Source: Chloroflexota bacterium | GTDB lineage: Bacteria > Chloroflexota > Anaerolineae > J036 > Brachytrichaceae | Assembly: GCA_018969115.1 (NCBI GenBank) | Contig: JAGWYZ010000007.1 | Coordinates: forward strand, 1-40,421 | Direction: 5' to 3' | Length of the DNA stretch: 40,421 nt | In this document: positions 7,209-15,718 of the stretch, in pieces | How positions within the stretch are numbered: position 1 is the first letter of the stretch | Layout: each line of letters begins with the position of its first letter | Notes under the pieces: generated by a model | Database searches by the model: none | What the model was told of the DNA's origin: nothing | What the model saw: the letters and a program-made list of their open reading frames with translations, nothing else | Made by a program: the position numbers and the translations under genes

Positions 7209-8268
7209 GATAATAACGAGGGTAAGGCTGGGTGCCGAAACGGGTGAGCAACAACGCGCCCAGACCAAGCGAGGAAGCGCCGAGGCCAAGCAGCCAGCCA
7301 AATACCGGCAATGCACCGAGAAACGCCAATGCAAAAGCCCCAATGGCGGCCTGCACGAGCGGGATGCTGTTATTTTTGCCAAAGCCTTTGAGCAACCATG
7401 CCCCAAAAATGCCAGCACCAACCACCCAACCCAACACAATGCCTGCCGCCCACACCAACGATGCCACAATCGAGAGCGGAATGAGACAAATGGTGATGGC
7501 CATTAGCACAACTAAAATAGGCACAGCCAGCCAAGTTAAGGCCCCAATGCTCCCGGCTACCAGCCATTGCCCATGCGCCACATTTGCCATACGCGCATAT
7601 TGATTCGGGAAAATCGCTATCGCCACAATCGCTAACACAGTCATAAACAAAGCATGTGAAATTGAATCACCGATCCATTTCAACCCTAAGGGGTCACTGC
7701 TAATGCGCCAATTGCCACGACGTAAGAAAGCGCCTAAACCATTGGGGTCGCCATCATCGGCGATGACACTAGCAAACCAACGCCCAAAACGGTTAAACAA
7801 CCCCAATTCGCTCGGCAATGTCACGCTCACCCCTGCACGTTTGGCATCGCTGGGGGCCGGACTGCCAACAAAGGCCCCACGATCACGGCTAATATTGCCA
7901 GCAACCACATTTTGTTTGCCACCCACTTTGGCCGAGCTACGCAAATTGACATTGCCACCAATCACATTAATATCACCATCGATACTGCCCCACACCTCGA
8001 CGTTGCCGCCAAAGACATTAACATCACCCTTGACACGGCTGCTTTCTTCAAGTTTGGCACTGCCGCCAAACACGCTCAAATCACCACTCACCACCTCGCC
8101 CGAAGCCAACGTGAAGTTGTTGCCAAACACCAATTGATCACCGTCGTCGGTTAGGCCGCTCGTCACCAATGGCACTTGGGGCAATTCGGCATCGACAAAA
8201 GCCATATTTACCGACCCTGCAAACAACGCCCCTAACACAAGCAATAAAAAGAAAATTTTCTTGCTCAT
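7189..8268 (-). CDS. bactofilin-like polymer-forming membrane protein
   Basis: 359 residues in two parts. After a signal peptide (MSKKIFFLLLVLGALFAGSV), residues about 45-125 are short beta-helix rungs (SGDLSVFGG, VKGDVNVFGGNVEVWG, IDGDINVIGGNVNL) like the polymer-forming cytoskeletal/bactofilin family. The C-terminal half has about four hydrophobic helices from residue ~205 on (HALFMTVLAIVAIAIFP, LAVPILVVLMAITICLI and others). Probably a membrane-attached scaffold outside or at the envelope. It is the third gene of a sigma / anti-sigma operon, 7 bases after the anti-sigma gene, so it is likely a target of that switch. The last codons come from the heptamer array. Confidence 0.75.
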   Translation of the reverse strand: MSKKIFFLLLVLGALFAGSVNMAFVDAELPQVPLVTSGLTDDGDQLVFGNNFTLASGEVVSGDLSVFGGSAKLEESSRVKGDVNVFGGNVEVWGSIDGDINVIGGNVNLRSSAKVGGKQNVVAGNISRDRGAFVGSPAPSDAKRAGVSVTLPSELGLFNRFGRWFASVIADDGDPNGLGAFLRRGNWRISSDPLGLKWIGDSISHALFMTVLAIVAIAIFPNQYARMANVAHGQWLVAGSIGALTWLAVPILVVLMAITICLIPLSIVASLVWAAGIVLGWVVGAGIFGAWLLKGFGKNNSIPLVQAAIGAFALAFLGALPVFGWLLGLGASSLGLGALLLTRFGTQPYPRYYQLRVEG

Positions 8269-8275
8269 CGTAAAT

Positions 8276-8911
8276 TTAAAGTGAAGTGGGGGTAAACCCA
8301 GCCGATTTTGGCATTGGCCGATAAATTGCTACCATTGCTGACACCCACGCCACCACAATGGCGATACCCGCCAGCAGCCCAGCCCACGCCGAGGGTTGCC
8401 GCAACAAAGTTCGTGTCACCGCCGCAATTGCCCCCATCAGGCCAAACAGGCCAAAGAAAAATGAACTTAAACTGCGCAAAAATGCCAAAAAGGTGTTGAC
8501 CTCAGCCCGCTCTAGCGCAATCAACATAAAGCGTAGGGTTGGCGATGCGCTCACCAACACGCCAACCGCCACTACGACCAGCACGCCCATCAACCCCAAC
8601 AAAAAGGCCAATTGCCACACCCAAGTTGGGGGCAGCGTTGCTGGTTTAGCGGCCTGTTTTGCCGAGACGGAGGCCAATATTTGAGGTGAATGAATGGCGT
8701 TCATCACATTGAGGGTCAACGAAGTTGGCACAGATGGCAGCGGCAGCGTCAACAATGCAGCATCATTGGCCTGCATTTGCGCAAACAAGACCCGCGCATC
8801 GGGGTGCATGTCAAAATAGCCCTCAAGAGACTGTCGTGCTTCGTCGTTGATGTCGCCTTCTAAGGCCATCATCATCTGGTCTTCAAATTGTTCAACTGGC
8901 ATATCATTCAT
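8276..8911 (-). CDS. putative membrane anti-sigma factor
   Basis: 211 residues. The first ~55 residues (FEDQMMMALEGDINDEARQSLEGYFDMHPDARV) look like an anti-sigma domain but lack the zinc-binding His and Cys residues of the ZAS type. Hydrophobic segments follow near 94-120, 140-165 and 175-198. The gene overlaps the ECF sigma gene by 8 bases (ATGAATGA), a strong sign of translational coupling. Function is inferred mainly from this position; it would hold the sigma factor at the membrane. Confidence 0.65.
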   Translation of the reverse strand: MNDMPVEQFEDQMMMALEGDINDEARQSLEGYFDMHPDARVLFAQMQANDAALLTLPLPSVPTSLTLNVMNAIHSPQILASVSAKQAAKPATLPPTWVWQLAFLLGLMGVLVVVAVGVLVSASPTLRFMLIALERAEVNTFLAFLRSLSSFFFGLFGLMGAIAAVTRTLLRQPSAWAGLLAGIAIVVAWVSAMVAIYRPMPKSAGFTPTSL

Positions 8912-9704
8912 AGTGCACCTTCAACTTTTTTGCCAAGCTCGATTCAGCCAATGTACGACGCGCCCTAAAAAGCCGTGACTTTACCGCGCCAACGGTGTTA
9001 TGGGTGGCGGCAGCGATCTCTTCATAGCTCATGTCACCCCAATAATGCATAATTAGCATACTGCGGTCTTCTTCTGGCAGCGTGCGCAACATCTGCATCA
9101 CCAAGCGTTGTTGCTCATTGGCCTCAGCTTTCTGTTCAGGCAATGGCTCGGCGCTTTCAATTTGTTCAATCACGTCATTAACCGCGCTATCTTGATCACG
9201 ATCTATCGATGGATTGGCACGGTCTGTAAATGACATTGGTTCAATCTTGCGGCGACGCAAACGATCGATACATAAATTTGAGGCAATGCTCATCACCCAT
9301 GTCTTAAATTTCCATTCAGGCTTATAGCTACCCAAGCGGGTATAGGCTTGCAAAAACACATCTTGCGTAGCATCCTGAGCCTCGGCAGGATTGCTCAACA
9401 TGCGCAATGCCAAGTAATACACCCGCTGTTGATGTGCCTCAACCAAGGGTTCAAATGCAGCACGGTTGCCCACCAACACCGCTTGCACCAAGGCGGCATC
9501 TGGGTCACTGCTGGCGTTTGCGGTGGCACTCGAAGCGACATCTTTCATGGGTAGGGTTTGGCTCGTGGAACTAGACTGCGGCCTCGGCAAACGGCTAAGC
9601 GGTCGTTTAATGACGTGAGGAGTAACAGAAGCCACCTTCTCCATCAGCCCCATGGGGCCAAGTGCAATCCCTGATCGTACTGATGCTAAAGACAATGATG
9701 TCAT
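8904..9704 (-). CDS. ECF RNA polymerase sigma factor
   Basis: Sigma-70 family ECF factor. Region 2 spans roughly residues 80-150 (AFEPLVEAHQQRVYYLALR, DATQDVFLQAYTRLG, WKFKTWVMSIASNLCIDRLR). Region 4 is near 205-255 with the helix-turn-helix MSYEEIAAATHNTVGAVKSR. It is 266 residues from ATG 9704; about 70 residues precede region 2, more than usual, and are Ser/Pro/Ala-rich. An internal ATG at 9548 (MKDVASS) could be the real start. First gene of a three-gene operon with the anti-sigma and bactofilin-like genes. The kinase gene lies upstream on the same strand with a 125-base gap in which I see no clear promoter. Confidence 0.9.
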   Translation of the reverse strand: MTSLSLASVRSGIALGPMGLMEKVASVTPHVIKRPLSRLPRPQSSSTSQTLPMKDVASSATANASSDPDAALVQAVLVGNRAAFEPLVEAHQQRVYYLALRMLSNPAEAQDATQDVFLQAYTRLGSYKPEWKFKTWVMSIASNLCIDRLRRRKIEPMSFTDRANPSIDRDQDSAVNDVIEQIESAEPLPEQKAEANEQQRLVMQMLRTLPEEDRSMLIMHYWGDMSYEEIAAATHNTVGAVKSRLFRARRTLAESSLAKKLKVHYE

Positions 9705-9829
9705 TTGTTAATAATACGCATCGACATAAAAAAAGTTGCGCAAAAAATGAGGTATAAAACGGACTTTCGCCGAAACCACTATGTCAACTTGTTAGGGTGC
9801 CCCCAAATATTGATAAGATGCAAATAGAC

Positions 9830-11782
9830 TTAACGCACCACGTCAAACACTTTGACAATAACGCTGTCATTGCGAACAGTGGCTTTACCCGGGTTTGTGA
9901 CCCGCAAACGCCCTTGATCGTTATATAAACCCACTTGTAGGCGATATTTGCCGGGTGGCAAATTATTGGGTAGGGTAATACTAAAATTATCATTAATGGC
10001 ACGGCCCACCGTCCAAGTGACAGTCGGGGCGGGTGTGCCATTGTCACGCGGTTCACGGTCATCACCTTGGGCACGCAAATTGTCGGCATTGGCATCTAAT
10101 ACATGCACATAGGTTTTATAACCAGTGGCAACCCGGCTACGCGCTACCCAACGCAAACCCAATTCCATCGTCTGGCCCGGCTTATAACTCTCGGCATTCA
10201 GCCGCACCGATTCTAATACAATAGGAGACATTTCGGCCCCAATATCGATACGTCCACCATTGCTGACAAAAATATTCAACGTGCCCGTCACCGGCAAACG
10301 CGTGCCGACCGGTGGTTCAGTCAATAAAATTTGACGCTCTGGCAAAAATGATGGGCGCTCAGCCAGCACCACCGTCCAACCAACCGATTTTAGTGTATCT
10401 AACAAGCTATTATCCAGCGCCCGCCCAATTAATTCATTCGGAATAAGTTGGGTAGCAATAACAGAAGCAGAGGTTGCCGCGCTGACATTGCCCCCCGGCA
10501 CGGTGGCAACCGTCGCCGGTTTGGCAGGGGGCAAATCACCCGGCGGGTCGATATACAAACGATACACTGCCAAATATAATGGAATCAACCCCAACACACA
10601 GGCAAAGGCAATAGCCGATAACAACCACACCAACATATCAGTGCTGCCCTCAGAGGTGCGAAAAATAGTGGTCATGCCGGTCATACCACTTGATGTGTTG
10701 CCAGCGTTGGCAGAGGCTAACCTACGCTGTAGGGTTGATTGCGAGCCAACCGATGCCGCATTGCCTTTTTGCGATGCCACCGCTGAAGCCCCTGAAGCAG
10801 ATGGTTTTGTTGACTGTGGGCGATTTGGGCGACTGGCCCCCCCCCTTGGCGCGGCCCCGCTGCCAATCATGGTATTTTCTTCACCCTGCCGCAAATAGGC
10901 ATCAAGTACCCGCGCTAATTGGTTGGCATCACGATAACGATTGGCGGGGTCTTTTGCCAGCGCTTTGTTCACAATCGCCTCTAATTGCAACGACACCCCT
11001 GCGTTCAGGCTATGCAATTCTGGCGGCTGCGCAATAATATGCATCCGCGCCAATTCTTTTGAATCGCGGCTCTCGAATGGCAAGCGCCCAGCCAACATCT
11101 CATATAACATCACGCCAATCGAATAGACATCACTAGCAGCTGAGGTGGGGTGACCGGCGGCTTGCTCGGGCGCAAAATATTGCGGTGTGCCCCAAACGGT
11201 ATCGCTGCGTTCATTCGACAAGGCCGTATAAGCCCGCGCAATGCCAAAATCGGTTACTTTAACCCGCCCGCTAGGCGACATCATCACATTTTGTGGCTTT
11301 AGGTCACAATGGGCCAACCCGCGATTATGGGCGCTGCCAACCCCTTCGCACACTTGGCGAATGATATTAACCGCTTCTTCGATGTTAAATGGGGGCCGCC
11401 CCGGGTTGCTGCTCAGACGGTCACGAAGAATATGCTTGAGGTCATGCCCTTCCACATATTCCATCACCAAATATTGCCGCTCTACCCCTTGCAGCTTGTC
11501 TTTGCCAACGTCAAACACCGTCACCACATTTGGGTGATTCAAATTTGCCGCCGCCTGCGCCTCATCCCGAAAGCGGCTCATAAACTGAGGATCAAGCGCA
11601 AATTGGTCACGCAAAGTTTTAATTGCCACCACACGGTTTAGCAACGTATCTTGCGCTTTATACACCGTCGCCATACCGCCACCGGCAATAAGTGCCAACA
11701 AGCGGTAACGGTTGTTTAACCAGCTTGTGTTGGGTGAGGGCGCACCTTGATCTTTATTATCACGATTGGGCGAAGCCTGCAT
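9830..11782 (-). CDS. transmembrane Ser/Thr protein kinase with PASTA-like and Ig-like extracellular part
   Basis: 650 residues. Kinase domain about 26-295: glycine loop AGGGMATVYKA, VAIK Lys55, catalytic loop HCDLKPQN with Asp160, DFG Asp178, and GTPQYFAPEQ. The Arg before the catalytic Asp is replaced by Cys159, so this is not an RD kinase. A Ser/Ala/Thr-rich linker (about 300-380) leads to one membrane helix near 384-408. Outside, residues about 443-508 resemble a single PASTA unit (LPERQILLTEPPVGTRLPVTG), then a beta-sandwich-like C-terminal domain. Likely senses an envelope signal and phosphorylates cytoplasmic partners. It precedes the sigma/anti-sigma operon on the same strand. No cognate phosphatase is nearby. 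Confidence 0.88.
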   Translation of the reverse strand: MQASPNRDNKDQGAPSPNTSWLNNRYRLLALIAGGGMATVYKAQDTLLNRVVAIKTLRDQFALDPQFMSRFRDEAQAAANLNHPNVVTVFDVGKDKLQGVERQYLVMEYVEGHDLKHILRDRLSSNPGRPPFNIEEAVNIIRQVCEGVGSAHNRGLAHCDLKPQNVMMSPSGRVKVTDFGIARAYTALSNERSDTVWGTPQYFAPEQAAGHPTSAASDVYSIGVMLYEMLAGRLPFESRDSKELARMHIIAQPPELHSLNAGVSLQLEAIVNKALAKDPANRYRDANQLARVLDAYLRQGEENTMIGSGAAPRGGASRPNRPQSTKPSASGASAVASQKGNAASVGSQSTLQRRLASANAGNTSSGMTGMTTIFRTSEGSTDMLVWLLSAIAFACVLGLIPLYLAVYRLYIDPPGDLPPAKPATVATVPGGNVSAATSASVIATQLIPNELIGRALDNSLLDTLKSVGWTVVLAERPSFLPERQILLTEPPVGTRLPVTGTLNIFVSNGGRIDIGAEMSPIVLESVRLNAESYKPGQTMELGLRWVARSRVATGYKTYVHVLDANADNLRAQGDDREPRDNGTPAPTVTWTVGRAINDNFSITLPNNLPPGKYRLQVGLYNDQGRLRVTNPGKATVRNDSVIVKVFDVVR

Positions 11783-11829
11783 AATTTAGGCTTACATTTT
11801 AACAGGGCGCGGTTTGTTGTCTTGACATC

Positions 11830-11980
11830 TATCCTCTCAATAATTAGAGGTAAACCCCAAAGACGTAATGTCGAAATCACTATACGATCATTAAAAGCAT
11901 GGGCTTCGCCTATGCTTTTAATGGTCGTATAGTGATTTCGACGTGAATTTATTTCACTTCCTCACTTTATTGAGAGGATA
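11830..11980. repeat. nested inverted repeat (variable-core hairpin, copy C)
   Basis: Inner hairpin: 35-bp arms at 11870-11904 and 11908-11942, TTC loop closed by GGC/GCC, two G:T mismatches (+ strand). The base reads GTCGAAATCACTAT / ATAGTGATTTCGAC. Outer inverted repeat is perfect over 14 bases (11830-11843, 11967-11980, TATCCTCTCAATAA). The left flank aligns with copy D. It occupies the divergent gap between the kinase and cca genes (11783-12001), so promoters for both must overlap or border it. Confidence 0.85.
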
Positions 11981-12001
11981 CAAGCAAATCTTGATAGCGG
12001 G

Positions 12002-13312
12002 ATGGTGAAATCAGCAAAACCACAGTCTAAGACTGCACTTAGTATAATTAAAATCGTGCTTGACCAAATTCATAGCCATGCCAGCCCCGAGCAACGCCAC
12101 ATCTTAAACGAGGTTAGCACTCAGGCACAACACCTCAATATACCCGTCTGCCTTGTGGGCGGTGGGGTGCGCGATGCGCTGATGGGCCGCCGAATGGGGG
12201 ATCTCGATTTTGTGGTTGAGGGCAATGCCATTGATTTTGCACAAGTATTACATCAGCATTTTGGCGATGGCCTAACCACCCACCCTAAATTTTGCACCGC
12301 CACCCTGATTTGGCGAACCTTGTCAATCGATTTCACCACAGCACGGGTCGAGCACTATGTGCGACCTGCGGCCCTACCCAATATCAGCCCAGCCACCCTC
12401 GCCCAAGACTTACAACGCCGCGATTTCAGCATCAATGCCATTGCATGGCGTATCAATGACAACACCTTACATGACCCATTTGAAGGCCAACAAGACCTGC
12501 GGCGCGGCATCATTCGGGCTTTACATGCCCAAAGTTTTGTCGATGACCCGACTCGCGCCCTACGGGCAGCGCGTTATGCCGCCCGTTTTGGCTTTGTAGT
12601 CGAGCCAGACACCTTGGCTTGGCTCGATGCTGGCCTACGCTATGTGCGCGACCTAAGCGGCGAGCGTATCAAGTATGACCTTGAACATATTTTTACCGAA
12701 TCGCAACCTGATCTGGCCTTGGGGTTGCTTAAAGAATGGGGCTTTTTTGCGGCGCTCGCCATCGCCGTGCCCGAGCGCGACCTATTAACCCAACGCACCC
12801 AACACGCCCGCGCCCAATTGCTCAATAATCAATGGAATTTGGAGACATTGGGGCTAAGCCCCGCCGACATTTTGCAGCTAATCGGTTGGGGCATGTTGAT
12901 GTATAACCAAGGGCAAATGAGCGCCAGTCGTTGGGTTGAACGCATCCCATTCACCAACACCACCCGCGAGGCGCTGGTGTCACTCGGTCTGCTCAGTTCG
13001 CTATCACGCAACTTATTTCGCGCCAAAAACAGCCAACAATCCGAGCTGCTCAAATCATTCAGCGGCGCAGCCCTGTTTATTGGTTGGTTATTTGACCCAG
13101 ACCCGGTTAAACGCCAAGCTATGCGGGCCGAATGGCATGATTGGCGCTGGGTGCGCCCGGCCAGCACCGGCGACGACCTGCGTAAAATGGGCATTCCACC
13201 CGGCCCGGCCTATGCCACCCTGCTCACCCAACTCCGCCATGCTTGGCTCGACCGCGAAATTTCGTCGCTGGAAGAAGAGAAATTACGGCTTAAGAGGAGC
13301 CGTGAGCTGTGA
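12002..13312 (+). CDS. cca: CCA-adding enzyme / poly(A) polymerase family (class II tRNA nucleotidyltransferase)
   Basis: Adds or repairs the 3' CCA of tRNAs. 436 residues. The nucleotidyltransferase head has the G-G motif VCLVGGGVRDALMGR and the metal-binding GDLDFVVEG (D-x-D). The ERhxxExxx region is seen in RDFSINAIAWRI and DDPTRALRAARYAARFGF, then YDLEHIF. A long helical C-terminal part follows. Class II bacterial enzymes and poly(A) polymerase I share this core, so A-only activity cannot be excluded. ATG at 12002 is the first good start. The last codons (SREL) are made from a heptamer array. Confidence 0.88.
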   Translation: MVKSAKPQSKTALSIIKIVLDQIHSHASPEQRHILNEVSTQAQHLNIPVCLVGGGVRDALMGRRMGDLDFVVEGNAIDFAQVLHQHFGDGLTTHPKFCTATLIWRTLSIDFTTARVEHYVRPAALPNISPATLAQDLQRRDFSINAIAWRINDNTLHDPFEGQQDLRRGIIRALHAQSFVDDPTRALRAARYAARFGFVVEPDTLAWLDAGLRYVRDLSGERIKYDLEHIFTESQPDLALGLLKEWGFFAALAIAVPERDLLTQRTQHARAQLLNNQWNLETLGLSPADILQLIGWGMLMYNQGQMSASRWVERIPFTNTTREALVSLGLLSSLSRNLFRAKNSQQSELLKSFSGAALFIGWLFDPDPVKRQAMRAEWHDWRWVRPASTGDDLRKMGIPPGPAYATLLTQLRHAWLDREISSLEEEKLRLKRSREL

Positions 13313-13374
13313 GCCATGAGCCGTGAGCCGTGACTTAATATGATCACGGCTCAAAGCTCATGGCTCACGGCTTC
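13297..13374. repeat. inverted heptamer array (GAGCCGT / GCTCACG) between convergent genes
   Basis: Units GAGCCGT, GAGCTGT, GAGCCAT, GAGCCGT, GAGCCGT, a short spacer, then GCTCAAA, GCTCATG, GCTCACG as reverse complement. It begins inside the cca coding end and reaches the stop of the oxidoreductase gene. The same word family reappears at 31359-31447. Confidence 0.85.
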
Positions 13375-14369
13375 TACAAACTCACCCAAGCATTTTGTTT
13401 GCCGCTGGCAACGATGGCTTCAATGACGCGCATGTTGGCGACAGCATCGCCGATAGGCGTGGGGACGGGGGTGTCGTTCAAAATGGCCTGCGACATTAAA
13501 TCGCCTTGAATGGTGTATTGGTCGCAAATGTCGAACACAATTTCTTCGATTTTGCCACCCTGTTGCAACCACATTTTGCACGGCTTGTCAGGTGGGGCAT
13601 TGAATGGGATCTCAATCTCAATTCGACCTTTGGTACCGAGGGCTTGCATCCGCTGATAGCCGCTGAGTTGGGTAGAGCAAACAAACCCCGACACATTGCC
13701 ATCACCAAAATCCATCAAACCCGAAGCCAAGCGGTCAGTCTTAAAATTTGGGTCATAATCCACCACACCCACTACACGCTTTGGCTCGGCACTAAACAAA
13801 AAGCGCGAAAGTGAGATGTTGTAACAACCGATATCCATCAAGCCACCGCCGCCAATGCCATCCATATTGCGCACATTGTTGGGGTCAACATTGTAATAAG
13901 TGAAGATTGACTGAATACTACGCAATTGGCCGATGCTGCCATCCTCAACCAAACGCTTGGCTTCTACCCATTGGGGGTGATGTCGATACATAAATGCTTC
14001 CATCACCTTAAGATTGGGGTGCGCTTGTGCCGCTGCGGCCAATTGTTCCCCCTCGGCGGTGCTCAGGCCAATCGGTTTCTCGCACAATACGTGTTTACCG
14101 GCTTCAATTGCCTTAATCGCCCACGGCACATGCAAATGATTGGGCATTGGGTTATAAATTGCATCAATGTCTGGGTCAGCCAATAGCGCTTCATATGAGC
14201 CATAGACTTTGGAAATGCTCAATTCTGTTGCGGCAGCCTGAGCGCGGGCCAGATCACGCGAAGCGATGCCAACGACCTCAGAATATTGCCCGCGCTGCAT
14301 GGCGGGGGTGACTTTTTTCATGCCAATATTGGCGGTGCTGAGAATGCCCCAGCGAACTTTTTTGCTCAT
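13374..14369 (-). CDS. Gfo/Idh/MocA family oxidoreductase
   Basis: NAD(P)-dependent oxidoreductase of 331 residues acting on a sugar, polyol or related compound. The N-terminal Rossmann fold is VRWGILSTANIGMKKVTPAM with the second Gly of the usual GxGxxG replaced. The family signature AGKHVLCEKPIG carries the EKP motif (Lys conserved), followed by MEAFMYRHHPQW. The C-terminal alpha/beta domain is complete. It resembles the dimeric dihydrodiol dehydrogenase/D-xylose dehydrogenase subgroup, but substrate is unknown. Single gene, convergent with cca. Confidence 0.88.
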   Translation of the reverse strand: MSKKVRWGILSTANIGMKKVTPAMQRGQYSEVVGIASRDLARAQAAATELSISKVYGSYEALLADPDIDAIYNPMPNHLHVPWAIKAIEAGKHVLCEKPIGLSTAEGEQLAAAAQAHPNLKVMEAFMYRHHPQWVEAKRLVEDGSIGQLRSIQSIFTYYNVDPNNVRNMDGIGGGGLMDIGCYNISLSRFLFSAEPKRVVGVVDYDPNFKTDRLASGLMDFGDGNVSGFVCSTQLSGYQRMQALGTKGRIEIEIPFNAPPDKPCKMWLQQGGKIEEIVFDICDQYTIQGDLMSQAILNDTPVPTPIGDAVANMRVIEAIVASGKQNAWVSL

Positions 14370-14424
14370 AAAAATAGTGTATCACGAGCCACACATGCAA
14401 CACCACCAAGCCTAATTCATTCAA

Positions 14425-14453
14425 TATCTCCTAAAGCTACGCTTTAGGAGATA
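14425..14453. repeat. 13-bp perfect hairpin with TAC loop at end of AbrB-like gene
   Basis: Arms 14425-14437 and 14441-14453 (TATCTCCTAAAGC / GCTTTAGGAGATA). The AAGC-TAC-GCTT apex resembles copy A of the long hairpins (AAGC-TAT-GCTT). The stop codon of the minus-strand gene lies in the stem. No T-tract follows on either strand. Confidence 0.7.
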
Positions 14454-14914
14454 GTATGGTGATCTCCGTCGATAGACAGGTCGATCGCGTTGAAGCTGTC
14501 TTGTTTTTGTATTTCTACTTTGTTGAAGCTGTCTTGTTTTTGTATTTCTACTTTGCCGTTGGGATCGAAGGTATAGACGATGCTTGCGCCTCTATCGAGT
14601 TCTAGATAGTCTCTGACACTTTGCGGGATTGTCGTGTTTCCTTGCTCTTGAATTTTAGAAGTTTCTTCTTCGTTAGAGAAATCGCTTTTGCTTGCTGGTT
14701 CTTTTTTATCACCAGATAAAGCTATTTTGAGCATTTCATCAAGTAGTTTTTGTGTTTCATCAATTTGTTTTTGTATTTCTACTTTGCCGTTAGACTCAAA
14801 GCGTTGATAGGTATAGACGATGCTTGCACCTGTATCGAGTTTTAGATAGTCTCTGACGCTTTGCGGGATTGTGGTGTTGCCTTGTTCTTGAATTTTAGAA
14901 GTTGCTGCTTGCAT
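14444..14914 (-). CDS. tandem AbrB/SpoVT-type (swapped-hairpin) domain protein
   Basis: 156 residues from ATG 14914, chosen because TGAGGAAATA sits just upstream; a GTG at 14947 would add 11 residues. Two copies of the same domain: SKIQEQGNTTIPQSVRDYLK at the start and again after a ~35-residue charged linker, each followed by LD-x-GASIVYT and GKVEIQKQ. This matches the AbrB/MazE DNA-binding fold used by antitoxins and transition regulators, which normally needs two chains; here one chain carries both halves. Near the C terminus KVEIQKQDSFN is duplicated back to back. No toxin gene is adjacent. Recent internal duplication is evident at DNA level. Confidence 0.75.
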   Translation of the reverse strand: MQAATSKIQEQGNTTIPQSVRDYLKLDTGASIVYTYQRFESNGKVEIQKQIDETQKLLDEMLKIALSGDKKEPASKSDFSNEEETSKIQEQGNTTIPQSVRDYLELDRGASIVYTFDPNGKVEIQKQDSFNKVEIQKQDSFNAIDLSIDGDHHTIS

Positions 14915-15090
14915 TATTTCCTCACATTGAGATAGGGTTAAAAGCACAGATTACATAAATTTTATGTATTGTACACAATTCAAGGTTGCTTTGCAAGTGC
15001 AAGTATTATTTGGTGAGGGTAGACAGAGGACGGGAGCAATGAGCTATGCCGCCCCCTCACTGTAGGTATTTAGGTGGCTTGTATTAATTT

Positions 15091-15141
15091 TTTCAAAAAA
15101 GGTAAATATGTATGTATAATAGTGACAATAGTCAATATTGA
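15091..15141 (+). promoter_or_regulatory. PadR promoter with candidate operator
   Basis: A TATAAT -10 box at 15115-15120 is preceded by a weak -35 (TTTCAA, 15091-15096, spacing 18). Just downstream lies the 10-base palindrome TCAATATTGA (15132-15141), 13 bases before the ATG, with a nearby GACAATAGTC. Autoregulation by the PadR product is inferred. Confidence 0.45.
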
Positions 15142-15154
15142 TTAATCAGCACTG

Positions 15155-15667
15155 ATGGAACGGATATTATTATTGTTGGGGTTATTACGCCAACATGCAA
15201 CCCATGGCTATGAGCTAACAGCTTTTGTCGAAGGCGCAATGAGCGCTTGTGTCGATTTAAAGAAGCCGACCGCCTATTTTTTGCTCGACAAAATGGCGGC
15301 ATCGGGTTGGGTGATGGTGCAAGAGACACGCGAAGGCAACCGACCGCCGCGTAAAACGTATAGCTTAACCACATCGGGCGAGGCAGAATTTCAGCGGCTA
15401 TTGCGCATCAATTTGGCGGCCTTTAGCCTGCCCAAATTGTCAAATGATATCGGCATTGCCTTTGTTGATGCCATAGACAAAGCTGAGGCGTTGGCCTTAT
15501 TACAAACCCGCCGCGAGCATTTATTGACCCAAATGAACCAAACACAACATGCGCCGCAACATGCTGGCTCGTTACAATTGCTGATCGAGCACCAACAGTA
15601 TGTGCTTAATAGCGAATTGGCATGGCTTGACACTGTGATTTTACGTATGTCTCAAGTTGCCACATAA
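15155..15667 (+). CDS. PadR family transcriptional regulator
   Basis: 170-residue regulator. The N-terminal winged helix has MERILLLLGLLRQHATHGYEL, then KKPTAYFLLDKMAASGWV and the wing RKTYSLTTSGEAEF. The C-terminal helical half (about 95-165) would form the dimer. The PadR motif HGYEL is exact. It usually represses a neighbouring membrane or exporter gene; here the next gene, 51 bases downstream, encodes a small membrane protein and an MFS exporter follows. Ligand unknown. Confidence 0.85.
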   Translation: MERILLLLGLLRQHATHGYELTAFVEGAMSACVDLKKPTAYFLLDKMAASGWVMVQETREGNRPPRKTYSLTTSGEAEFQRLLRINLAAFSLPKLSNDIGIAFVDAIDKAEALALLQTRREHLLTQMNQTQHAPQHAGSLQLLIEHQQYVLNSELAWLDTVILRMSQVAT

Positions 15668-15718
15668 CCAAACAACTGAGATGACGCAAACAAAAATACA
15701 AGAGGAAAAAAATAAAAA

